Source: Rattus norvegicus (Eukaryota > Chordata > Mammalia > Rodentia > Muridae). From it: a stretch of DNA of 64,000 nt. Under the pieces are notes generated by a model. It did not search any database. It saw only the letters and a list, made by a program, of their open reading frames with translations, and had not been told where the DNA came from. Location: contig NC_086036.1 of NCBI RefSeq assembly GCF_036323735.1, positions 19,758,064 through 19,822,063 on the forward strand. The letters run 5' to 3'. Below, in pieces: positions 26,301-34,916 of this stretch. Every line of letters starts with the position of its first letter. Positions within the stretch are counted from its first letter, which is position 1. The position numbers and the translations under genes are program-made.

Positions 26301-29300
26301 GGTAACACAACATAGGCCAGAGGGGTAACACAACATAAGCCAGAGGGGTAACACAACATAGGCCAGAGGGGTAACACAACATAGGCCAGAGGGGTAACAC
26401 AACATAAGCCAGAGGGGTAACACAACATAGGCCAGAGGGGTAACACAACATAGGCCAGAGGGGTAACACAACCTAGGCCAGAGGGGTAACACAACATAAG
26501 CCAGAGGGGTAACACAACATAAGCCAGAGGGGTAACACAACATAAGCCAGAGGGGTAACTCAACATAGGCCAGAGGGGTAACACAACATAGGCCAGAGGG
26601 GTAACACAACATAGGCCAGAGGGGTAACACAACATAGGCCAGAGGGGTAACACAACTTAAGCCAGAGGGGTAACACAACATAGGCCAGAGGGATAACACA
26701 ACATAAGCCAGAGGGGTAACACAACATAGGCCAGAGGGGTAACACAACATAGGCCAGAGGGGTAACACAACATAAGCCAGAGGGGTAACACAACATAAGC
26801 CAGAGGGGTAACACAACATAAGCCAGAGGGGTAACACAACATAAGCCAGAGGGGTAACACAACATAAGCCAGAGGGGTAACACAACATAAGCCAGAGGGG
26901 TAACACAACATAAGCCAGAGGGGTAACACAACATAAGCCAGAGGGGTAACACAACATAGGCCAGAGGGGTAACACAACATAGGCCAGAGGGGTAACACAA
27001 CATAAGCCAGAGGGGTAACACAACATAAGCCAGAGGGGTAACACAACATAAGCCAGAGGGGTAACACAACATAAGCCAGAGGGGTAACACAACATAGGCC
27101 AGAGGGGTAACACAACATAAGCCAGAGGGGTAACACAACATAAGCCAGAGGGGTAACACAACATAGGCCAGAGGGGTAACACAACATAGGCCAGAGGGGT
27201 AACACAACATAGGCCAGAGGGGTAACACAACATAGGCCAGAGGGGTAACACAACATAGGCCAGAGGGGTAACACAACATAAGCCAGAGGGGTAACACAAC
27301 ATAGGCCAGAGGGGTAACACAACATAAGCCAGAGGGGTAACACAACATAGGCCAGAGGGGTAACACAACATAAGCCAGAGGGGTAACACAACATAGGCCA
27401 GAGGGATAACACAACATAAGCCAGAGGGGTAACACAACATAAGCCAGAGGGGTAACACAACATAGGCCAGAGGGGTAACACAACATAAGCCAGAGGGGTA
27501 ACACAACATAGGCCAGAGGGGTAACACAACATAGGCCAGAGGGTTAACACAACATAGGCCAGAGGGGTAACACAACATAGGCCAGAGGGGTAACACAACA
27601 TAGGCCAGAGGGGTAACACAACATAAGCCAGAGGGGTAACACAACATAGGCCAGAGGGGTAACACAACATAGGCCAGAGGGATAACACAACATAGGCCAG
27701 AGGGGTAACACAACATAAGCCAGAGGGGTAACACAACATAGGCCAGAGGGGTAACACAACATAGGCCAGAGGGGTAACACAACATAGGCCAGAGGGGTAA
27801 CACAACATAGGCCAGAGGGGTAACACAACATAAGCCAGAGGGGTAACACAACATAGGCCAGAGGGGTAACACAACATAGGCCAGAGGGGTAACACAACAT
27901 AAGCCAGAGGGGTAACACAACATAGGCCAGAGGGGTAACACAACATAGGCCAGAGGGGTAACACAACATAGGCCAGAGGGATAACACAACATAAGCCAGA
28001 GGGGTAACACAACATAAGCCAGAGGGGTAACACAACATAGGCCAGAGGGGTAACACAACATAAGCAGAGGGGTAACACAACATAAGCCAGAGGGGTAACA
28101 CAACATAGGCCAGAGGGGTAACACAACATAGGCCAGAGGGGTAACACAACATAGGCCAGAGGGGTAACACAACATAGGCCAGAGGGGTAACACAACATAA
28201 GCCAGAGGGGTAACACAACATAGGCCAGAGGGGTAACACAACATAGGCCAGAGGGGTAACACAACATAGGCCAGAGGGGTAACACAACATAGGCCAGAGG
28301 GGTAACACAACATAGGCCAGAGGGGTAACACAACATAAGCCAGAGGGGTAACACAACATAGGCCAGAGGGGTAACACAACATAGGCCAGAGGGGTAACAC
28401 AACATAGGCCAGAGGGGTAACACAACATAAGCCAGAGGGGTAACACAACATAGGCCAGAGGGGTAACACAACATAAGCCAGAGGGGTAACGCAACATAGG
28501 CCAGAGGGGTAACGCAACATAGGCCAGAGGGGTAACGCAACATAGGCCAGAGGGGTAACACAACATAGGCCAGAGGGGTAACACAACATAGGCCAGAGGG
28601 GTAACACAACATAAGCCAGAGGGGTAACACAACATAGGCCAGAGGGGTAACACAACATAAGCCAGAGGGGTAACACAACATAGGCCAGAGGGGTAACACA
28701 ACATAGGCCAGAGGGGTAACACAACATAAGCCAGAGGGGTAACACAACATAAGCCAGAGGGGTAACACAACATAGGCCAGAGGGGTAACACAACATAAGC
28801 CAGAGGGGTAACACAACATAGGCCAGAGGGGTAACACAACATAGGCCAGAGGGGTAACACAACATAGGCCAGAGGGGTAACACAACATAGGCCAGAGGGG
28901 TAACACAACATAGGCCAGATGGGTAACACAACATAAGCCAGAGGGGTAACACAACATAAGCCAGAGGGGTAACACAACATAGGCCAGAGGGGTAACACAA
29001 CATAAGCCAGAGGGGTAACACAACATAGGCCAGAGGGGTAACACAACATAAGCCAGAGGGGTAACACAACATAAGCCAGAGGGGTAACAGGGGGATGGGT
29101 GGTAGGGTGGCAAGGGATTATTGTACCAATTAAATATTCATTGCATTGTACAGTTTGTGAGGGTATTAACATCAGTTTTAAATAACATTTGATTAATCTA
29201 CATAGACATCATGTTTCTTTACTATCATGTAGACTTTCCCAAGTTTGGTAGTCATTTGGCTTTGGCAAGAGAATTTATCTATAGCTGGAAGGTTCCAAGT

Positions 29301-30640
29301 CTGTCCTCTGTGGGTCTTAGCTGTCAGTTGTGGATCTCAGCTAGTTTGTCTTAGGAGTTTCCAGTCTGGTGAGGTGTCTGGATAAAGGCAGCCTCATTGC
29401 CCTAGGAAGGTACAAGGAGGTGGTGGTCATCTCTGTCTTGGTCTCTCTCTGGCCTGTGGTGGCAGTGCTCTCTTTTCTTTTATAGAAGATAAACATGTGA
29501 AGTAATAATAACAGGGGAGCAGAACCCCAGCAGGGGAATATCAGCATAGGGTGTGTAGCATTAAGTCTGTAATAGTTTGTTTTGGAGCTCATCATGATCT
29601 GATGTTATCCTAGAAATGCAAGGGTGTTTGAGGAATTTAGTCCTGGAAGGTGTCCTTTAAGTGGTGAGTTGTCTGTTTTGTTTTAAGGAAAGCAGAGGGG
29701 GAGCATTGTGGATGTATCTGCTTTGGATGGCTGAGGAAGAAAATATCATGTTAATTATGTATGTGGGATAGGCAGTAACAGCTTGTCTGTAAATAGAAAC
29801 TGGTTGTTTGATAAAGGATTAAATAATGGTTAGCAGTGACCTGTGGGAGTAGATTAAATATGATTTTTGAACCTTAGTAGAAATTTTAAACAAATTGAAT
29901 TTAATTTAGGAACATTTTAGGTTAAAAGCTAGGGGAGAAAATAAACCGTTAAACAAAAAAGCATGACAGATTTAGGGTAAAAGGCAAGAATATTGGTTTA
30001 GGTGTTCCTGTTAGGGAGAACAAGCATTTAAACAAAGAAGCCTAGAAAAATTAAGGTAAAGGGTTCCAGGTTCTTTTTTCTTTCTTTCTTTTTGAATTCT
30101 CAGCAACAAAATCATATCTATTGTGTTTGCCTGGTGGGCCTAGGTGCAGGGATGGGGGAGGGGCCTGCTCTGCCTCTCCATGGCTGTGTGCTCTAGCAGA
30201 AAGATTTGCCCCAGTCCTTGCCACCGACCACCAACACTTCTGTTTTTTCTTGCCTGTATTGCTAGAAGGTGTACATCCTGAAAGAAGAGCCGAAAAGTGA
30301 AGCATATATGCTTGGTGGCTTAATATTGGCAGGGCTTGAGGAAGTGAAAGCTTACATCAGAACCTGTAGCCCAGAAGTGGGGAGAAAGAGAACAGCTGTC
30401 TGCTTTTTGGCCCACAGCACTGAGCACTGGGTGGCAGGGCTGTTGCTGGAACTGCAGGCTAGGCTTGGGCTGGCAGGCTGGGAAATGCAGAGAGCTCAGG
30501 GGCTCTGTTCCCTGGGCAGCAGCTCTCTCTGTGAGTCTGGGGGAGGGGCAGAGAACAGAGGCTAGTCACCAAGGTAGCAGGGCTAGTCAAGTCTAAAAGA
30601 AGATTTTGAAACTGTAGCTAAGAGTCAAAAGAGAGTGGGT

Positions 30641-30783
30641 AGGGGATGGGAGGAGGAGGAGCGAGAGGAAGAAGAGGAGGGAGAGGAGCAGGAGGAAGAA
30701 GAAGAGGAAGAGAAGGAGGAAGAGGAGGGGGAGGAAGGGGAGGAGGAGGAAGGGGGAAGAGGAGGAGGAGAAAGAGAGAAGAA
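30641..30783 (+). repeat. GGA/GAA polypurine tract
   Basis: About 140 bp composed almost only of G and A on the plus strand (GAGGAGGAGGA and GAAGAAGAGG motifs). It is a purine mirror-like sequence of the kind that can form triplex DNA. Confidence 0.85.
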
Positions 30784-31009
30784 GAAGGCCTGGGTCTTTT
30801 GAACTAAGTCAAGGGTTTTTCACAGTCCTTGAATAATCTTGTGTTCTGATATCTGTGTGGCTTACCTGCTGCAGGTACACTTCAGGTGAAGGTATGATTC
30901 AGCTGTGTGTGCCGCACGTAGACGCCAGTTGTGAGTCCAGGCACAGCCACCAGGAAGGGAAAAGTAAAGACTTTGACTGTGTTTATTTCCATGCTGTCAC
31001 CACTGAGCG

Positions 31010-31180
31010 GGTGCTGGGCTTCAGGGAAGCACTGAGAAACTGCTCAGGGGTAGGAAAGCTCAGTCTGAGATGTGGGAAAGCTGGCGTTTTTTCAGCGGCC
31101 CGAGATCTGCAATGAGGCTGGTACCATTGGGTTCTCTGACTCTTGACCATTCAGGACTGCTGGGAATCGCAGACGAGTAC
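31010..31180 (+). repeat. Unclassified dispersed repeat, right copy
   Basis: This is the partner of the segment at 5749-5890, in the same orientation. It shares GGGCTTCAGGGAAGCAC (31016-31032), TCAGGGGT (31044-31051), GGAAAGCTGG (to 31084) and, after a gap, TCTGACTCTTG near 31135. It is somewhat longer than the left copy between the last two matches. Confidence 0.6.
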
Positions 31181-32029
31181 TTCCTGGCATGATTTTTCCT
31201 GTTTTACATGGAATCATTTATGCTAAAAAAAATAGTAGCTTCACCATTTATGCTTGGTGGTGGAAAAAGAAGTAATGAAAGGGAAAAAGGATTAGACCCT
31301 TCTTTCAGAGTTTCTCATAAACTCTGCATGCACATAAATAAGCACACCAAGCTGGTTAAAGACAAAACGGAGTCATCACTAAGATTTGATTAATTTGATA
31401 GTGTGTGAGAGTACTAAAAATGGTTTAATTTATTTTGATTTGTAGAATATAAATGGTATTTTTTAAGTTCTGATTTTGATTGTCTTAACCACTACCAGCT
31501 TCCTTGAAAAGAGGGGACGAATTTTATCATCCTTTATTCCTGATTACAGAACATTGTCTCATTGCAGCATAGAAGCTATACAACATAAGTATATTTTCTC
31601 TTTAAAAATAACCTTGTTCATTAAAATATTATAAATATAAGCATATATATATATATAGTTATTTTTTATTTACTATGTGGGGACACTTGCATAGAAGCCA
31701 GTGGAGAATATCTGAAGTTCTGTTCTAGCCTTCTCTTTTTCCACTGGGGCAGGGACTCTTGATGAGGGTGTAGCCAGGCTTGCTGCCTTGTCTGCACCCC
31801 TTACAGTGTTGAAATTAAACTGTGGTTTAAAGCTTGGTCCTTTTGAAAAATGTCTCCATGGTTTTACTCATTTACTTGTATTTCCACCATATTTGCTTTG
31901 TACATCTCTTGTCCCTGGGGGGAACCAATATAAAAGGCCAAGTCACTGCTACCTGTAACAAATCCCTGACAATCTTTTTCAGATCTCACCACAGATATTG
32001 TATCTTAACATTGGAATCAAGCAAAACAT

Positions 32030-33103
32030 TTTTTTTAAATTTTGCATGTATTCATTTATTTACTTTTTACACTCAAGAATTAATTCCCCTACTGATCCAC
32101 CCACCAAGGGTTCCACATCCCATACCTCCCCCACCAACCCTGTCTCCACACGGATGTCCTCACCCCACCTACCCCACCAGAACTTTAAACTTTCTGGGGC
32201 CTCCAGTCTCTTGAGTATTAGGTAAATCTTCTCTGACTGAACCCAGACCCAGGAGTTCTCTACTGTATATGTGTTGGAGGTTTCATCTCAGCTGGTGATC
32301 CAGTGTCTAAGAGATCTCAGTTTGAGACTGCTGGTCCTTCTATAGGGTTGCCCTCCTCCTTAGCTTCCTCCAGCTTTTCCCTAATTCAACTAGAGGGGTC
32401 AGCAGCTTCTGTTCATTGGTTGGGCGCACATATCTGCACCTGACTCTTTCAGCTGTTTGTTGGGTCTTTAGGAGAGCAGTCATGGCAAGTCCCTTTTTGT
32501 GAATGCTGCACAGCTTTAGTAATAGTATCAGGTCTTAGGGCTTTCCCTTAATCACGAACCAACTTTGGGCCTGAAGCTATACCTTCTTTTCCTCAGGCTC
32601 TTCTCCATTTCTGTCCTTTCCTTTCTTTCAGACAGGAAGAATTATGGCTCAAAGCTTTGGCTGTGGGATAGTAACCCCATCTCTCACGTGATGCCCTGCC
32701 TTTTTGCTGGAAGTGGATTCAGTAAGTTCCCTCTCCCCACCTTAGGGCTCTTCATCTAGGGTCCCTCTTTGAGTCCTGAGAGTCTCTCACTTCCCAGAGG
32801 GTACATTCTAAGGGTTTTCCCAACCTCCTTCCTCCTGAGGTTGCCTATTTCCATCCTTTCTCTGGCCCTCAGGACTTCAGTCATTTCCCCCCACCCAATA
32901 CCAGATCATGTTCCCCTCTCCCCTATCCCATTCCATTTTCATTCCCTGTACCTCCTTCTTTCCCTCTTTCCTTCCCAAGTTGGACTAAGGTGTCCTCACC
33001 TGGGCCCTTCAGCTTGTTGATCTTTATGAGTTCTATGGACTGTATCGGCTAGTCTCTACATTTTATTTTTTGGCTAATATCCAGTTATTAGAAAGAGCAT
33101 ATC
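32030..33103 (-). mobile_element. Old L1 (Lx-like), 3' end, minus strand, split by insertion
   Basis: The minus strand carries an old L1 3' UTR. The plus strand shows its complement from a T-rich left end (32030-32060), through a C-rich run (32085-32180), to a CCCTGTACC/CCTTCTTTCCC region near 32945. The last bases before the break, TTGGCTAATATCCAG at 33070-33084, are the complement of the terminal codons and stop of L1 ORF2. The element resumes at 39493 after the younger L1. It is substantially diverged and non-functional. Confidence 0.8.
33090..33103. repeat. Target-site duplication of the young L1 (left)
   Basis: AGAAAGAGCATATC here is repeated perfectly at 39493-39506, right after the poly(A) tail. 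The plus-strand context TT/AGAAAG corresponds to a bottom-strand CTTTCT/AA nick, close to the L1 endonuclease preference TTTT/AA. Confidence 0.95.
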
Positions 33104-33804
33104 GAAACCCCGTGGGAGAGAGACCTCACCGCCTGATCAGGTGGGCACTCCTGAGGCTGCAGAGCGGAGGAGACCACCAACACTGCCCACCCCTGCCCAC
33201 ATCCCTGGCCCAAGAGGCAACTGTATAAGGCCTCTGGGTTCCCGTAGGGGAGGGCCCGGGAGCGGCAGGACCCCTGCGCCTGAGACACTGCCGGAACCTG
33301 AAGGAAACAGACCGGATAAACAGTTCTCTGCACCCAAATCCCGTGGGAGGGAGAGCTGAACCTTCAGAGAGGCGGACACGCCTGGGAAACCGGAGGAGAC
33401 TGCACTCTGTGCACATCCAGGCGCCAGAGGAAAACACCAAACGTCATCTGAAACCCTGGTGCACGGAGGCTCCCGGAAGGAGCGGCACAGATTTTCCCGG
33501 TTGCTGCCACAGCGGAGAGGACTTAGGCAGTACCCCACGAGCAAACTTGGGCCTTGGAACCACAGGTGGGACCAACTATTCCCCTGCAAGAGGCCTGCCT
33601 GGTGAACTCAAGACACAGGCCCACAGGAACAGCTGAAGACCTGTAGAGAGGAAAAACTACACGCCCGAAAGCAGAACACTCTGTCCACATAACTGGCTGA
33701 AAGAAAACAGGAAAACAGGTCTACAGCACTCCTGGCACACAGGTTATAGGACAGTCTAGCCACTGTCAGAAATAGCAGAACAAAGTAACACTAGAGATAA
33801 TCTG
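33104..33804 (+). promoter_or_regulatory. L1 5' UTR / internal promoter region
   Basis: GC-rich, CpG-containing leader of the young L1, in sharp contrast to the AT-rich surroundings. Two diverged copies of one module start at CCGTGGGAGAGAGA (about 33110) and CCGTGGGAGGGAGAG (about 33341), roughly 230 bp apart. Each is followed by GGAGGAGAC some 50-60 bp later. This resembles the monomer organisation of rodent L1 promoters, in which monomers drive internal Pol II transcription. The first module may be 5' truncated. Promoter activity is inferred from the family. Confidence 0.7.
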
Positions 33805-34857
33805 ATGGCGAGAGGCAAGCACAGGAACCCAAGCAACAGAAACCAAGACTACATGGCATCATCGGAGCCCAATTCTCCCACCAAAGCAAACACGGAATAT
33901 CCAAACACACCAGAAAAGCAAGACCTAGTTTCAAAATCATATTTGATCATGATGCTGGAGGACTTCAAGAAAGAAATAAAGAACTCCCTTAGAGAACAAG
34001 TAGAAGCCTACAGAGAGGAATCGCAAAAATCCCTGAAAGAATTCCAGGAAAACACAATCAAACAGTTGAAGGAATTAAAAATGGAAATAGAAGCAATCAA
34101 GAAAGAACACATGGAAACAACCCTGGACGTAGAAAATCAAAAGAAAAGACAAGGAGCTGTAGATACAAGCTTCACCAACAGAATTCAAGAGATGGAAGAG
34201 AGAATCTCGGGAGCAGAAGATTCCATAGAAATCATTGACTCAACTGTCAAAGATAATGTAAAGCAGAAAAAGCTACTGGTCCAAAACATACAGGAAATCC
34301 AGGACTCAATGAAAAGATCAAACCTAAGGATAATAGGTATAGAAGAGAGTGAAGACTCCCAGCTCAAAGGACCAGTAAATATCTTCAACAAAATCATAGA
34401 AGAAAACTTCCCTAACCTAAAAAAAGAGATACCCATAGGCATACAAGAAGCCTACAGAACTCCAAATAGATTGGACCAGAAAAGAAACACCTCCCGTCAC
34501 ATAATTGTCAAAACACCAAACGCACAAAATAAAGAAAGAATATTAAAAGCAGTAAGGGAAAAAGGTCAAGTAACATATAAAGGCAGACCTATCAGAATCA
34601 CACCAGACTTTTCGCCAGAAACTATGAAGGCCAGAAGATCCTGGACAGATGTCATACAGACCCTAAGAGAACACAAATGCCAGCCCAGGTTACTGTATCC
34701 TGCAAAACTCTCAATTAACATAGATGGAGAAACCAAGATATTCCATGACAAAACCAAATTTACACAATATCTTTCTACAAGTCCAGCACTACAAAGGATA
34801 ATAAAGGGTAAAGCCCAACATAAGGAGGCAAGCTATACCCTAGAAGCAAGAAACTAA
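33805..34857 (+). CDS. L1 ORF1 protein (RNA-binding chaperone), intact
   Basis: 350 codons, uninterrupted, close to the usual rodent L1 ORF1p length. In the family this protein trimerises, coats L1 RNA in cytoplasmic ribonucleoprotein particles and acts as a nucleic-acid chaperone during target-primed reverse transcription. The N-terminal 45 residues are polar and basic. Residues about 50-170 are a Glu/Lys/Gln-rich coiled coil. The RRM-like domain begins at NLRIIGIEE (about 175-185) and includes a HIIVKTP strand near 235. The C-terminal domain carries RRSWTDVIQTLRE and LLYPAKLSI (about 275-305). The start MARGKHRN is the first in-frame ATG after the 5' UTR. The gap to ORF2 is 59 bp, consistent with the family's dicistronic layout. 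Product identity is certain; whether it is expressed cannot be seen. Confidence 0.95.
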   Translation: MARGKHRNPSNRNQDYMASSEPNSPTKANTEYPNTPEKQDLVSKSYLIMMLEDFKKEIKNSLREQVEAYREESQKSLKEFQENTIKQLKELKMEIEAIKKEHMETTLDVENQKKRQGAVDTSFTNRIQEMEERISGAEDSIEIIDSTVKDNVKQKKLLVQNIQEIQDSMKRSNLRIIGIEESEDSQLKGPVNIFNKIIEENFPNLKKEIPIGIQEAYRTPNRLDQKRNTSRHIIVKTPNAQNKERILKAVREKGQVTYKGRPIRITPDFSPETMKARRSWTDVIQTLREHKCQPRLLYPAKLSINIDGETKIFHDKTKFTQYLSTSPALQRIIKGKAQHKEASYTLEARN

Positions 34858-34916
34858 TCATCTTGGCAACAAAACAAAGAGAATGAAAGCACACAAACAT
34901 AACCTCACTTCCAAAT

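Larger units (their letters stand above)
6541..29089. repeat. Giant 23-bp tandem repeat (satellite-like) array
   Basis: An uninterrupted head-to-tail array of about 22,549 bp, about 980 units of 23 bp. Each unit is CATARG followed by the 17-nt core CCAGAGGGGTAACACAA. R is A or G, both common and irregularly interspersed. Other changes are rare point variants (GAGGAGTAAC, GAGGGTTAAC, CATACG, CATGAG, GAGCTGTAAC, ACACGACAT) and occasional 1-3 bp deletions, for example near 8080, 11662, 13831, 19476, 20472, 22415, 24346, 25565 and 28063. No L1, SINE or other sequence interrupts it. The unit is essentially free of CpG. The left edge follows AAAATAAAGT; the right edge ends in GGGGTAACA and runs into GGGGGATGGGTGG. 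The reverse complement has no stop codon in any frame, so long minus-strand frames (up to 2,048 codons) run across it. These are composition artefacts: all three frames encode the same 23-residue repeat, and 1-bp deletions merely switch phase. It is not a CRISPR array because there are no spacers. It is not telomeric DNA. Confidence 0.97.
29090..32029. other. Right flank of the satellite array, non-coding
   Basis: No supported gene. It begins with a G-rich junction (29089-29115) and continues through AT-rich sequence. It contains a purine tract at 30641-30783 and a copy of the dispersed repeat that also lies left of the array. An open frame at 30269-30565 has no recognisable domain. The stretch 29300-30600 has the look of an old LTR or other dispersed element, but I cannot name the family. 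Confidence 0.5.

Noticed and set aside
6541..29089. CRISPR-like array
   Set aside because: The 23-bp units are contiguous with no spacers, and the surroundings are mammalian.
6541..29089. Telomeric or known centromeric satellite
   Set aside because: The unit is not TTAGGG-like, and a 23-bp period does not fit the roughly 370-bp rat satellite I or mouse major/minor satellites. Unique DNA flanks it on both sides.
6465..29172. Giant minus-strand open frames (up to 2,048 codons) as a repeat-protein gene family
   Set aside because: They arise because the 23-bp unit has no stop in any reverse phase. All three frames overlap and are equally open, begin and end at random unit variants, and show no codon-level constraint.
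30269..30565. 98-codon plus-strand open frame
   Set aside because: Low-complexity GC-rich sequence in probable repeat-derived DNA, with no family recognised.
33088..33589. Overlapping minus-strand frames in the L1 5' UTR
   Set aside because: Antisense shadows of the GC-rich leader. A short antisense L1 protein is known only from primate L1, and nothing here resembles it.
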